In this document: piece by piece, positions 42,115 to 52,935 of the stretch
Layout: each line of letters starts with the position of its first letter
How positions within the stretch are numbered: position 1 is the stretch's first letter
Origin: Orientallactaga sibirica
Lineage: Eukaryota; Chordata; Mammalia; Rodentia; Dipodidae
NCBI GenBank assembly: GCA_036365145.1
Contig: JAEOAD010000026.1
Span: forward strand, 3,364,001 to 3,428,000
Direction of reading: 5' to 3'
DNA: 64,000 nt
The notes under the pieces: generated by a model
Databases searched by the model: none
What the model saw: only the letters and a program-made list of their open reading frames with translations
Told to the model about the DNA's origin: nothing
Translations under genes and position numbers: made by a program

Positions 42115-42938
42115 TATTTGGCTTTTTATCCCACTGCACAATGTCCTCAAAAGTCACCCAAGTTGCAGCAGGTTTCAACCCTTACAGCTGTGCACGAGAG
42201 GCCTCTGAGGCTCAGAGAGAACAGTGGTTTGTGGAGTTCACACAGCAAGCGAGTTGAGGCAGGGGTGGGGTGGGGGGTGGCGCCAGAACCTGAACTCATA
42301 TTGTTGGACTCCATTGTGGGTGACCCTATCCTTTCCTTCCTCCATCTTGCCTCCCGAGGCAGATGCGGGGCCTCCCATGCCTTGGTACCCACAGCCAAGC
42401 TGCAGTCAATACGGCCGCCCCTCCCCCACGAGACCATCGTTTCTTTCTCACAGCCGGCAGGGCCCAGAACAATCACTTTCCATCGATTCCACTTCAATTA
42501 ATTAAAAAATCCATCCAACCACTCCACAGCTTGATGGACTTTGAGGACTCAAAAGAAAAATAAGTAAATTAGTCCTGGAACAATGGGGGTGGAAGTGAGG
42601 AGGAAGAGGAGGCAGCAATGGGGGAGCTGCTAGGGGGATCGCAGCCAGGGCCAGCTCTGTGGTTGGAGCTATTGGTAATAAACCTAACCTGAGGCCTGAG
42701 GACCCGCGTTGACCCTCTAGGGGGAATAGGGATGGGATCCTGCACAGTGAGCAGTACTGGGGTGAGAATCTCACACACATTTTCCATGAATTTGTTCATT
42801 GGTTCTTATCATGGCTCCAAGAGCCAAAGATGAAATGGGGGATCAGAGAGGTTGATGGCTTGTCTGAGGCCACACAGCAAGGATTCGTCAGAGAAAGACC
42901 TCATCTCTCAGTGCTTTTGTAGCCTTAGTTGGGGTTTT
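42115..42938. other. single-copy stretch with old L1 and MIR pieces
   Basis: 42118-42175 resembles the L1M word cataatgtcctcaagg...ccatgttgtagc. 42195-42260 and 42815-42885 look like reversed MIR (ctgaggctcagagag; ggccacacagcaagg). No gene. Confidence 0.45.
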
Positions 42939-42941
42939 TTT

Positions 42942-42994
<53 letters not shown>

Positions 42995-43022
42995 TCTTTC
43001 TTCTTTCTTTTCTTTCTTTCTT

Positions 43023-43091
<69 letters not shown>

Positions 43092-43220
43092 TCTTCTTTC
43101 TTTCCCTTCCTTCCTTCCTCCCTCCTCCCCCTCCCTCCTCTCTCTTTTCTTTCTTTCTTTCTTTCTTTCTGTCTTTCTTTCTTCCTTCCTTCCTTCCTTC
43201 CTTCCTTCCTTCCTTCCTTC

Positions 43221-43286
<66 letters not shown>
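42939..43286. repeat. (TTTC)n polypyrimidine microsatellite
   Basis: TTTC runs broken by TCTCTT and TTCC blocks. It sits exactly at the left edge of the tandem duplication. Confidence 0.97.
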
Positions 43287-43448
43287 GCTTTCTGATTTGC
43301 CCAAAGCAGAGCCACCAAGAGCCAAAGGCAGGGGACAGGTTCTGTGCTCTGAAGAGGCTCTTTGGCATTTGCTCCAAGAGAGGCGGGACTTGAAAGGGAA
43401 ACTCTTGGATGCTGTCCTGAGCCAGAAAACACCATCGCAGGTCCCCTG

Positions 43449-43620
43449 CTGGGTGGATCTCACGTGTCCCAGGCTGGCCTGGAGTTCACTGTGTAGTGAG
43501 GATGGCCTTGAAGTACTCTTGGTCCTGTGGCTTCCCTGGGATTACAGGAAGGTGTCTCCATGTCTTGTGCATGCGAGGCAAGCCCTCTACCCTAAACTGA
43601 ACTATATCCCCAGCCCTTTC
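43449..43620 (-). mobile_element. B4-like (B1 plus ID) SINE, antisense, copy 1
   Basis: cccaggctggcctggagttcactgtgtagtg, then tgggattacagg, and the ID-type end gcatgcgaggcaagccctctacc... atccccagccc. Confidence 0.65.
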
Positions 43621-43626
43621 AAGCTA

Positions 43627-43850
43627 TTTTTTAAAAAGATTGTATTTTCATTTATTTATTTATTAGAGACAGAGAAAAGGGAGAGCGAGAGAGAGAGAAT
43701 GGGTGTGCCAGGGCCTCTAGCCACTGCAAAAGAACTCCAGATGCATGTGCCACCATGTGCATCTGGCTTACATGGGACCTGGAGAATTGAACCTGGGTCC
43801 TTAGACTTCACAGGCATACGCCTTAACCACTAAGCCATCTCTCCAGCCCC
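43627..43850 (-). mobile_element. tRNA-derived SINE, antisense, copy 1
   Basis: Full length, head ending ccatctctccagcccc. Its duplicate is at 45985. Confidence 0.93.
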
Positions 43851-43890
43851 TCTCAAACTACTTTTAACCTTGGACTAAGAGGTGGAGATG

Positions 43891-43948
43891 GGTGGGATGT
43901 AGCTCAGTGGTAGAGTGCTGGTCTAGCATGGCCATTCCCAGCACTGGT
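43891..43948 (+). mobile_element. ID element, copy 1
   Basis: gggatgtagctcagtggtagagtgctggtctagc... cattcccagcactgg is the tRNA-Ala-derived ID/BC1-type head. The A-box-like tagctcagtgg is intact. It is a SINE, not a tRNA. Confidence 0.75.
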
Positions 43949-44144
43949 AAGAAAAACTTGAGAGGTTTTGTAAGTCAGCTAAACCACTGGCACGAAATCA
44001 GATCTGTTAGGAGCATTTATGTGGTAGAAATTGGCATACACTGACCCAGCCTGTGCCCCCACCCCATAGCTGGGGCACACGCCACCACCCCCTGCTCTGC
44101 CTCAGTGCTGAATGTCAGACTCTGCTAAGCACGTTCTAAGCACG

Positions 44145-44225
44145 TCATTTAAACTTAAACCACAGCATGGGAGAAAGGTGATTATTGTCCTCATCTCAGA
44201 TGGGAACATTGAGGCTTAGAAAGGC
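44145..44225 (-). repeat. MIR fragment, antisense, copy 1
   Basis: gattattgtcctcatctcagatgggaacattgaggcttagaaaggc is a reversed MIR core. Confidence 0.65.
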
Positions 44226-44257
44226 TTGCATTTACCATTAGCTGCCTCATTCTATTT

Positions 44258-44282
44258 TTAAAATATTTTTTATTTTTGTAAG

Positions 44283-44331
<49 letters not shown>

Positions 44332-44498
44332 ATGAGTATGGGAGGTGCTCCAGGGCTTCCAGCGATTGCAAACAAATTCCAGAAGTATGCCACATTTTGT
44401 GTGCATCTGGCTTTAAGGGAGTTGAACCAGGGAATTGAACCTGGGCCATCAGACTTTGCAAGCAAGTGCCTTTAACCACTGAGCAATCTGTCCAGCCT
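44258..44498 (-). mobile_element. tRNA-derived SINE, antisense, copy 1
   Basis: GA run 44288-44328. The copy-2 equivalent at 46616 has a shorter GA run. Confidence 0.92.
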
Positions 44499-44519
44499 GC
44501 AATTCAGTTAGTTTAATTA

Positions 44520-44656
44520 ATTTTTTTTTTTTTTTTTTTGGTTTTTCAAGGTAAGGTCTTGCTTTAGCCCCAGCTGACCTGGAATTCACTTGGTAGTCTC
44601 AGGGTGGCCTCAAACTCACTGCAATCCTCCTACCTCTGCCTCCCAAGTGCCCGGCC
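44520..44656 (-). mobile_element. B1 SINE, antisense, 3' shortened, copy 1
   Basis: ggtaaggtcttgctttagccccagctgacctgg... ctgcctcccaagtgcccggccc lacks the gctgggattaaaggcg segment. Confidence 0.92.
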
Positions 44657-44664
44657 CATTCTGT

Positions 44665-44892
44665 TTTTTTTGTTTTTTTTTTTTTTAAGATTTATTTTAG
44701 TAATTTATTAGAGACAGAGAGAAGGAGAGAGAGAGTGAGAATGGGAGCGCCAGAGCCTCTAGCCACTGCAAACGAACTCCAGACACATGTGTCACTAGGT
44801 CTATCTGGCTTATGTGGGACCTGGAGAGTCAAACCTGGGTCCTTAGGCTTCACAGGCAAGTGTGTTAACCACTAAGCCATCTCTCCAGCCCC
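44665..44892 (-). mobile_element. tRNA-derived SINE, antisense, copy 1
   Basis: cactgcaaacgaactccagacac body, end ccatctctccagcccc. Confidence 0.93.
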
Positions 44893-45168
44893 TGACATTT
44901 GGTTTTGAAGCCCAGCCCCTGGATAGCCAGAGAGAGGCACACCTGCAGCACCTGAGACCTGGCACCTGCCTGCTCAGATCCCTGCTGGGGACAGAAAACC
45001 AAGAAAACCAAGAACAGAAACCAGAGATTGAGGGCCAGGCCTAGCATCCTGCCCCATCCATCTCGCCTGCCTCCTGCTTCTTTCCATGGGGATGGGGGAC
45101 AGGAAACACTGAGCCCTGAGGACAGGGTTCAGGGCCAGAGGCATACACAGGGATGGAAAGAATCTTTG

Positions 45169-45351
45169 GCCGGACATGGTGGCGCACGCCTTTAATCCCA
45201 GCACTTGGGAGGCAGAGGTAGGAGGATGGCTGTGAGTTTGAGACCACCCTGAGGCTCCATGGTGAATTCCAGGTCAGCCTGAGCCAGAGTGAAACCCTAC
45301 CTCGAAAAACAAAACCAAAAAACAAAACAAAATTAAAAAAAAAAAAAAAAA
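45169..45351 (+). mobile_element. B1 SINE, sense, copy 1
   Basis: ggccggacatggtggcgcacgcc... tacctcgaaaaac plus an A-rich tail. Confidence 0.94.
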
Positions 45352-45574
45352 AGAATCTTTGGACCTGTTTTGAAACCGGCCATCTCTAGGATGCCTGAGG
45401 CAGTCTGGTAAGTGGACACCACAGTTCTGTAGTCAGGCCTGAGCCCTAAGCAATCAGGAGATGCTGTTAACAGGGAAAGTAAGAGACTGGTTTGCACACA
45501 ACAGCAAACTTGTCAGTCAACTTCCTCTTCTAGGGAGGAGTTCATCCAAACTAACAACAGAAAATCGTCCATAT

Positions 45575-45642
45575 AGGGCTTCAGAGTTGGCTTAGCCATT
45601 AAGGCTTTTCCTGCAAAGCCAAAAGGATCTTGGTTCGATTCT
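45575..45642 (+). mobile_element. tRNA-derived SINE cut by the duplication junction
   Basis: Head gggcttcagagttggcttagcc to B box ggttcgattct, then an abrupt switch to gctttctgatttg, the start of copy 2. The intact equivalent is at 47912-48136. Confidence 0.95.
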
Positions 45643-45806
45643 CTGCTTTCTGATTTGCCCAAAGCAGAGCCACCAAGAGCCAAAGGCAGGGGACAGGTTC
45701 TGTGCTCTGAAGAGGCTCTTTGGCATTTGCTCCAAGAGAGGCGGGACTTGAAAGGGAAACTCTTGGATGCTGTCCTGAGCCAGAAAACACCATCGCAGGT
45801 CCCCTG

Positions 45807-45977
45807 CTGGGTGGATCTCACGTGTCCCAGGCTGGCCTGGAGTTCACTGTGTAGTGAAGATGGCCTTGAAGTACTCTTGGTCCTGTGGCTTCCCTGGGAT
45901 TGCAGGAAGGTGTCTCCATGTCTTGTGCATGCGAGGCAAGCCCTCTACCCTAAACTGAACTACATCCCCAGCCCTTT
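45807..45977 (-). mobile_element. B4-like SINE, antisense, copy 2
   Basis: Same as 43449-43620 with ggattgcagg for ggattacagg and actacatcccc for actatatcccc. Confidence 0.65.
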
Positions 45978-45984
45978 CAAGCTA

Positions 45985-46207
45985 TTTTTTAAAAAGATTG
46001 TATTTTCATTTATTTATTTATTAGAGACAGAGAAAAGGGAGAGCGAGAGAGAGAGAATGGGTGTGCCAGGGCCTCTAGCCACTGCAAAAGAACTCCAGAT
46101 GCATGTGCCACCATGTGCATCTGGCTTACATGGGACCTGGAGAATTGAACCTGGGTCCTTAGACTTCACAGGCATACACCTTAACCACTAAGCCATCTCT
46201 CCAGCCC
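45985..46207 (-). mobile_element. tRNA-derived SINE, antisense, copy 2
   Basis: Duplicate of 43627-43850. Confidence 0.93.
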
Positions 46208-46248
46208 TTTTCAAACTACTTTTAACCTTGGACTAAGAGGTGGAGATG

Positions 46249-46306
46249 GGTGGGATGTAGCTCAGTGGTAGAGCGCTGGTCTAGCATGGCCATTCCCAGC
46301 ACTGGA
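46249..46306 (+). mobile_element. ID element, copy 2
   Basis: Duplicate of 43891-43948. It keeps gtagagcgctgg where copy 1 has gtagagtgctgg. Confidence 0.75.
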
Positions 46307-46615
46307 AAGAAAAACTTGAGAGGTTTTGTAAGTCAGCTAAACCACTGGCACGAAATCAGATCTGTTAGGAGCATTTACGTGGTAGAAATTGGCATACACT
46401 GACCCAGCCTGTGCCCCCACCCCATAGCTGGGGCACACGCCACCACCCCCTGCTCTGCCTCAGTGCTGAATGTCAGACTCTGCTAAGCACGTTCTAAGCA
46501 CGTCATTTAAACTTAAACCACAGCATGGGAGAAAGGTGATTATTGTCCTCATCTCAGATGGGAACATTGAGGCTTAGAAAGGCTTGCATTTACCATTAGC
46601 TGCCTCATTCTATTT

Positions 46616-46640
46616 TTAAAATATTTTTTATTTTTGTAAG

Positions 46641-46677
<37 letters not shown>

Positions 46678-46844
46678 ATGAGTATGGGAGGTGCTCCAGG
46701 GCTTCCAGCGATTGCAAACAAATTCCAGAAGTATGCCACATTTTGTGTGCATCTGGCTTTAAGGGAGTTGAACCAGGGAATTGAACCTGGGCCATCAGAC
46801 TTTGCAAGCAAGTGCCTTTAACCACTGAGCAATCTGTCCAGCCT
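46616..46844 (-). mobile_element. tRNA-derived SINE, antisense, copy 2
   Basis: Duplicate of 44258-44498 with the GA run shortened by about 12 bp. Confidence 0.92.
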
Positions 46845-46866
46845 GCAATTCAGTTAGTTTAATTAA

Positions 46867-47002
46867 TTTTTTTTTTTTTTTTTTTGGTTTTTCAAGGTAA
46901 GGTCTTGCTTTAGCCCCAGCTGACCTGGAATTCACTCGGTAGTCTCAGGGTGGCCTCAAACTCACTGCAATCCTCCTACCTCTGCCTCCCAAGTGCCCGG
47001 CC
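46867..47002 (-). mobile_element. B1 SINE, antisense, copy 2
   Basis: Duplicate of 44520-44656. It shares the same missing gctgggattaaag segment. Confidence 0.92.
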
Positions 47003-47010
47003 CATTCTGT

Positions 47011-47231
47011 TTTTTTTTTTTTTTAAAGATTTATTTTAGTAATTTATTAGAGACAGAGAGAAGGAGAGAGAGAGTGAGAATGGGAGCGCCAGAGCCTCTA
47101 GCCACTGCAAACGAACTCCAGACACATGTGTCACTAGGTCTATCTGGCTTATGTGGGACCTGGAGAATCAAACCTGGGTCCTTAGGCTTCACAGGCAAGT
47201 GTGTTAACCACTAAGTCATCTCTCCAGCCCC
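47011..47231 (-). mobile_element. tRNA-derived SINE, antisense, copy 2
   Basis: Duplicate of 44665-44892. Reads aagtcatctctcc for aagccatctctcc. Confidence 0.93.
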
Positions 47232-47507
47232 TGACATTTGGTTTTGAAGCCCAGCCCCTGGATAGCCAGAGAGAGGCACACCTGCAGCACCTGAGACCTG
47301 GCACCTGCCTGCTCAGATCCCTGCTGGGGACAGAAAACCAAGAAAACCAAGAACAGAAACCAGAGATTGAGGGCCAGGCCTAGCATCCTGCCCCATCCAT
47401 CTCGCCTGCCTCCTGCTTCTTTCCATGGGGATAGGGGACAGGAAACACTGAGCCCTGAGGACAGGGGTCAGGGCCAGAGGCATACACAGGGATGGAAAGA
47501 ATCTTTG

Positions 47508-47690
47508 GCCGGACGTGGTGGCGCACGCCTTTAATCCCAGCACTTGGGAGGCAGAGGTAGGAGGATGGCTGTGAGTTTGAAACCACCCTGAGGCTCCATG
47601 GTGAATTCCAGGTCAGCCTGAGCCAGAGTGAAACACTACCTCGAAAAACAAAACCAAAAAACAGAACAAAATTAAAAAAAAAAAAAAGAA
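47508..47690 (+). mobile_element. B1 SINE, sense, copy 2
   Basis: Duplicate of 45169-45351, keeping gacgtggtgg where copy 1 has gacatggtgg. Confidence 0.94.
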
Positions 47691-47911
47691 TCTTTGGACC
47701 TGTTTTGAAACCGGCCATCTCTAGGATGCCTGAGGCAGTCTGGTAAGTGGACACCACAGTTCTATAGTCAGGCCTGAGCCCTAAGCAATCAGGAGATGCT
47801 GTTAACAGGGAAAGTAAGAGACTGCAGTTTGCACACAACAGCAAACTTGTCAGTCAACTTCCTCTTCTAGGGAGGAGTTCATCCAAACTAACAACAGAAA
47901 ATCATCCATAT

Positions 47912-48136
47912 AGGGCTTCAGAGTTGGCTTAGCCATTAAGGCATTTCCCTGCAAAGCCAAAAGGATCTTGGTTCGATTCTCCAGGACCCGCATAAGCCAG
48001 CTGCACAAAGGGAAGCATGCATCTGGAGTTCGTTTGTAGTGTCTGAGGCCCTGGCACGCTCACGCTCTCTCTCTCTCTCTCTCTGCCTCTTTCTCTCTCT
48101 CAAATAAATAGATAAATATAATATATTTTAAAAACG
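47912..48136 (+). mobile_element. tRNA-derived SINE, sense, intact right-edge copy
   Basis: B box ggttcgattct at 47970-47980, CT stretch, AAATA tail. The flanks gaaaatcatccatata and gaaaatggtctatata look like a decayed target duplication. It shows what the truncated SINE at 45575 would have been. Confidence 0.94.
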
Positions 48137-48408
48137 AAAATGGTCTATATAGAAGCAAGGGACAAAGTCAACTTTCACCACCTTCACATGTTCTGGGAGT
48201 CACGCAGTGAGTGTAGTATGCTTTCAGTGGGCTTGTGGTCCCACAGTTCTATTCACACAGTGACAAATGCCTTCCACTGTGGTGCTATGATGCGCGGGCG
48301 TTTGTCTCAACATTCGAATCTTTCAGACCACCATTGTATTCACTGCGCACCATGGATGGAATGCTCTCTGTGGGGCAGCTCTGTGCATCCAACAGGGGCA
48401 AGGTGCTC
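48137..48408. other. single-copy stretch, nothing recognised
   Basis: No repeat or exon supported. Confidence 0.35.
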
Positions 48409-48423
48409 AAATATCATCTGGCT

Positions 48424-48627
48424 GGGCTGGAGAGATGGCTCAGCCATCAAGGCATTTGCCTGTGAAGCCTAAGGACCCAGGTTCGATTCTCCAGGACCCA
48501 CGTAAGCATGTGTCTGGAGTTGGTTTGCTGTGGCTAGGGGCCCTGGTGCATCCATTCTCTCTCGCCTCTCTCAAATAAATGAATGAATGAATGAATAAAT
48601 AAATAAATAAATAAGTAAATATTAAAA
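48424..48627 (+). mobile_element. tRNA-derived SINE, sense
   Basis: gctggagagatggctcagcc head, B box ggttcgattct 48480-48490, AATG/AATA tail. catctggc occurs just before it and just after the tail, a likely target duplication. Confidence 0.93.
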
Positions 48628-48671
48628 ATACCATCTGGCCAACATCACATGTCCATGAAGCATGACCCCTA

Positions 48672-48745
48672 TGTACAAATGGGGAAACCAAGGCTCAGAG
48701 AGGGCACACCCCTCACCCAAGTTCATACTCAGGCTGCTACCTTCA
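48672..48745 (-). repeat. MIR fragment, antisense
   Basis: aatggggaaaccaaggctcagagagggc... cacccaagttcatactcagg. Confidence 0.6.
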
Positions 48746-48900
48746 ACTTGAAGTCGTCTGCACAATAAGAAGAAATGGCGAATTAACTTGGGATGGTAGT
48801 TCATGTAATTGGGGTCCTGGGATGTTTGTCTCAGGGTGCACATGAGAGACGGCCAAGGAGCCTTCTAACCTTTTCTTCTTTCTTAAGGTTTTCCACTCTT

Positions 48901-49095
48901 TTTAAAATCTTTTAAAAAAATTTATTTATTTGAGAGAGAGAGAGAGAGAATGGGCTCACCAGGGCCTCTAGCCACTGCAAACAAACTGCAGATGCATGTG
49001 CCACCTTGTGCTTGCATGGGTCCTGGAGAATTGAACCGGGTTCCTTTGTCTTTGCAGAGAAATGCCTTAACCGCTAAGCCATCTCTTCAGGCCAG
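48901..49095 (-). mobile_element. tRNA-derived SINE, antisense, with target duplication
   Basis: 14-bp duplication ggttttccactctt at 48887-48900 and 49096-49109. Confidence 0.95.
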
Positions 49096-49272
49096 GGTTT
49101 TCCACTCTTACAGACAACAGTTAACAGGCAAACTTCCTTCCCCAGTGCAATGGCCTCTTTGTGCCTCATGGTCACCATACCCAGCCACACAGGAGTGGAG
49201 AAGACAGCGTTATAGTCCCTGCAACAGAATTACTGACCACCACACTTCCTTCAGCCAATTAAGAGTTCTTTT

Positions 49273-49329
49273 AATTTTTATTTATTTATTTATTTAAAAA
49301 ACTTATTTATTTATTAGACACAGATGGTG

Positions 49330-49368
<39 letters not shown>

Positions 49369-49486
49369 GCACTAGGGTCTCCAGCCATTGCATTGTGCAT
49401 CTGGCTTATGTGGGATCTAGGGGTTGAACATGGGTCCTTAGGCTTCTCAGGCAAGTGCCTTAACTACTAAGCCATCTCTCCAGCCC
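49273..49486 (-). mobile_element. tRNA-derived SINE, antisense, with target duplication
   Basis: 12-bp duplication aagagttctttt at 49261-49272 and 49487-49498. An internal deletion removes the caaacgaactccag part of the body. Confidence 0.95.
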
Positions 49487-49498
49487 AAGAGTTCTTTT

Positions 49499-50222
49499 TA
49501 TTAAGCCAGCAACCAAGAGGGGCTTATGCCAGAAAGAACTTGGTGAAGAAGTTCAGGGGGTACAGCCTTTATAAAGGAAAAAACAACACCTCACAAACCA
49601 TAATGACATTGATGCCCCCGATGAAGGTTAGCTTAACCTTGGAACAACAGCTATTTTGATGACACACGTGCAGTTATTTTGGTTATCCAGCGGGGCTATG
49701 GTCATGGGAAGCCCTGAATGTGCTGCCAAGGTGGACATGACGTGTGTGTGGCTATGGGGTGGCGGGGGGTGGGTGGGTGTTAGTGGTTGAAATGAATCCA
49801 TTCGGTCACAAAATGGACTGAGGGCCAGATCAGGACAAAATGGCATTACTTTGGCTATTTCACAGGGACTTGGAGGTGGGTACAGAGAGCATCTCTCTCT
49901 CTCTCTCTCTCATCTTCATGATACAACACCATGTCATTGGCTAAGCTTCCTGTTTTTGTGGTGGCCCCAGGTGTGAGCCTGGATTGTCCAGCCCCTGGCC
50001 ATCCTCATAAGGGAAACTGAGGCTTTCAGGGAAGGGAGGGACTGCTCCAAGTCACACAGTGGGTGTATGCCACAAGCAGAAAGCAAACCAGGTCCTCTGA
50101 AGCCATACCTACTCACCTTAGCTCAGCACCTCCTCGCTCCTTCCATCCTCACTGTCCCATGCTCCCCTACCCTTGCTCCCAGCAACAGCCCAGGGACAGC
50201 AGAACAAATGACCTTCTGGATG
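49499..50222. other. single-copy stretch with MIR-like piece
   Basis: CT run 49891-49911. 50010-50070 (gggaaactgaggctttcagggaagggaggg) is a reversed MIR. No gene. Confidence 0.5.
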
Positions 50223-50227
50223 ATTTC

Positions 50228-50295
50228 TCATTTATTTATTTATTTTATTTTAAAATTTTATTTATTTATTTGACAGACAAACACGGGGAGAGAGG

Positions 50296-50336
<41 letters not shown>

Positions 50337-50487
50337 TGGGCAGGCCAGAGCCTCTAGCCACTGTAAACAAACTCCTGACACATGCACCACCTTGTGCATC
50401 TGGCTTACATGGGTCCTGAGGAATTGAACCCAGGTCCTTAGGCTTCACAGGCAAATGCTTTAACTGCTAAGCCATCTCTCCAGTCCT
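50228..50487 (-). mobile_element. tRNA-derived SINE, antisense
   Basis: Long TTTA tail, GA run 50302-50331, head ending ccatctctccagtcc. Confidence 0.93.
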
Positions 50488-51717
50488 AGATGATGTTTTT
50501 AGAGAAATATCTGCTCTGGTCCTTTCCCTACTTCTGCTTGGGTACTTATTTATATTTGTTTGTTTGTCATTGAGTTGGATAAATTTCTTCCTATACACAC
50601 AAGCACTTATGTTACCTAGCTAGAAAAAGAGGAGGAAGAGGAGGAGAAAGAGGTGAGGAACTGTGAGCTGTCCTCTTCCGGTCAGCTTTCCCTGACCACT
50701 CCCTTTCTGATGGCATGGGTAGGGTGGTAAGAGCATCTGATGTTGTCAACCACGCCTGGATTTAAGTTTCAGACCTACGTCTTGCCTCCTGTGTGCTCTG
50801 GGCATCTTACTTCAAGGGACATGGTAAAGACAACCCACCCCCTTTTAGAGCATGCCCAGGGCTATGGATGAGCAGAAGTTGACACAGGGCCCACCCCTGG
50901 CCGGAGGAGCCAGAAAACAAACCTGCCTCATCTTTCCTGAACAACTCAAATCCCACGCCTAAGTCCTGTCCGGATGTGCCCCGCGCCTGCTCTGACGCCG
51001 TTAGTTTTATTTCTAGCCTGAGAGGATCAGGGACAGCGTGAACCCTCTTAGTTCCAGGACTGCTCATAAATTATGGGGAGCTGGGAAGATTTTTAATAGA
51101 AAGCAGAAAATCTCAGGCACAAAGAGCCGCTCTGAGCGCACACCCCCTTGTACTCCCCCTTCCTAGTCCCCTGATATTTGGAGCAGAAAAGGCTCCTTGG
51201 GGGATTTATAACAAGTGGAATATTTAAGGGTAAGGAGCAGAGGTCTCCTTGGCATTCTCTTTTCAGGGACGTCACCTCACAGCGTCTCTGAGCATGACTG
51301 ACGCGAAGGAAGGCTGAGCACCAAGAAGCGGGAATATGCCAAGAATTGTCAATTATGCAAAAAAAAATTACATGTCCAAAAGAATGATGTGTCTGGCTTT
51401 CTTCCCCAGAGGGAGTTCAGCGTTCTGGCCAAGGCTTTGCCAGATTGTGAGATTTTTCTAGAAGTGCCGGGTGGCATGCGGCGCCTCCATCTCACATGTG
51501 ACGGCAGGTCACACCAGGTGGCTAGGAAGGCCACTTTTTACCTGCCTTGAAATACAGCCTTTGGATCTGTGCCTCTGACCTACCCAGCTCAAAGAGATCC
51601 TGCTATTCTCGTGCCTCAGGGTGGCTGACATGTATTGGTGACAAGTTGTCTCCGGTTCTGTCTCCGAGGGAAATCTCTGCGGAGTGAACATGGCAGCCAC
51701 CCAAGGCTGCAGGGTCA
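50488..51717. other. single-copy stretch, possible conserved block at 51060-51260
   Basis: 51065-51110 (cataaattatgggg... gatttttaatagaaagc) and 51190-51240 are repeat-free and AT-richer. No exon recognised. Confidence 0.4.
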
Positions 51718-51722
51718 CGTGG

Positions 51723-52310
51723 TGTCGTGGTTTGAATCAGATGTCCCCCATAAACCCATGTGTTCTGATTGCTTGGTCTGCAGCTGGTGATAATTGGGAG
51801 GTGGAGCCTTGCTGGAGGAGGTGTGTAGTTGGGGTAGGGGTGGGCTTAGGGGTCTTAAAGTCCAGCTTCCCCCCTGGCCAGAGCTCAGATCACTCTTTTT
51901 TTATAAAGTATTCTATTTATTTATTTATTTGAGAGAGAAAGAAGCAGATATATATATATATAGAGAGAGAGAGAGAATGGGCATGCCAGGGCCTCCAGCC
52001 ATCGCAGACGAACTCCGGACACGTGCGCCCTCTTGTGCATCTGGCTTTATATGGGTCCTGGGGAATCAAACCTGGGTTCTTAGGCTTTGCAGGCAAGTTC
52101 CTCAACCATTAAGCCATTTCTGCAGCCCACAGCTCACTCTTGGTTTTCTGCTGGCGGCAGAAATAAAACTGAGGCTAGAAATAATAAAACTAGCAAGGAG
52201 GTGATGCCCAGCCTCTGTTCTGCCATCTTTTCCCTGCCATTATGAAGCTTCCCTCTGAGTCTGGATGTCAAAATCAACCCTTTCCTCCAACCAGCCACTT
52301 TTGGTTGGGA
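51723..52310 (+). mobile_element. MaLR-like LTR split by a SINE (family copy 5)
   Basis: Left part 51723-51896 starts tgtcgtggtttgaatcagatgtccccc. Right part 52129-52310 contains tgccattatgaagcttccctc and ccaaccagccac. The 3' end is diverged before the usual CAACA. cgtgg at 51718-51722 recurs at 52311-52315 but may be chance. Confidence 0.6.
51897..52128 (-). mobile_element. tRNA-derived SINE, antisense, inside LTR
   Basis: TATA run 51947-51961 within the GA stretch. Head ending gccatttctgcagccc. The LTR word agctca...cactctt appears on both sides. Confidence 0.93.
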
Positions 52311-52855
52311 CGTGGGACGAGGCCAGCCAGTCAGCTGATGCTCTGATATGGGCCAGGCTTGGCTGGTCCTGGCTGGCTTTGCTCAGGCTGGCAGTGCATT
52401 GGCTAGCCATGGCTATCCTATTGTTGACCAGCTACTCACAGGAGTGATGGGCATGACTGGGCCCCAGGCATTGTGCCTTCCAGTGGGCTAGCCTGGGCTT
52501 GCTTGCCTTGCAGGGGTTGGCAAGGTTTTGGATGAGAAAGTGCAGACAGGTGTAGGGATACTTAGGGCCCAGGGGCTCAGACAGGGCGTGACGTCATTTC
52601 TGCCACATCCTATTGGCCAAAGCAGATGACATGGGAAGCCCAGATTCCAGCGGTTCCCTGTTTTGATGGGAAGAGGGTAGGGTGCAGGGAGGACGGGGTG
52701 GGGGGTCGGGGCACAGGTGGTATGTCAATCCATGTAGCACAATAAACGTGCGGAGGTCATCTCAATGACCATTAGGACAGGCACCCGAGTGGGGCCGTCT
52801 GCTGGGGGGCTGGCATCAGAGGTGACTTTTGAGGACAGATAGATGATTTTACAGG
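52311..52855. other. single-copy stretch with local ggctggc repetition
   Basis: 52315-52520 is rich in overlapping ggctggc, ggctagc and ggccagc words. No gene recognised. Confidence 0.45.
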
Positions 52856-52856
52856 T

Positions 52857-52935
52857 GCTGGAGTGGGGCTCAGTGGTAGTCAGTAATAGAACATGTGCTT
52901 AACACGCATGAAGCTCCCAAAACACAACGCAACAA
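52857..52935 (+). mobile_element. degenerate ID element
   Basis: gctggagtggggctcagtggtagtcagtaatagaacatgtgcttaac followed by an A-rich tail. Confidence 0.5.

Larger units (their letters stand above)
43285..45642. repeat. tandem duplication, copy 1 (~2.36 kb)
   Basis: From gctttctgatttgcccaaagc to ggttcgattct. It is repeated directly at 45643-47980. I counted about twenty single-base differences plus changes in GA, T and A run lengths, so identity is near 99 percent. The order of embedded repeats is the same in both copies. Confidence 0.98.
45643..47980. repeat. tandem duplication, copy 2 (~2.34 kb)
   Basis: Direct repeat of 43285-45642, about 20 bp shorter through run-length changes. Many base differences are C/T or G/A at CpG or TpG sites. 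Confidence 0.98.

Noticed and set aside
43891..43948. tRNA-like sequence with an A-box word
   Set aside because: It is an ID-type SINE head without a complete cloverleaf. The same applies to 46249 and to the heads of the B2-like SINEs.
43297..46191. Two near-identical 178-codon open frames (43297-43833 and 45655-46191)
   Set aside because: Their preservation reflects the recent tandem duplication. The frame is made of a B4-like SINE and a tRNA-derived SINE plus some unique DNA, with no known domain.
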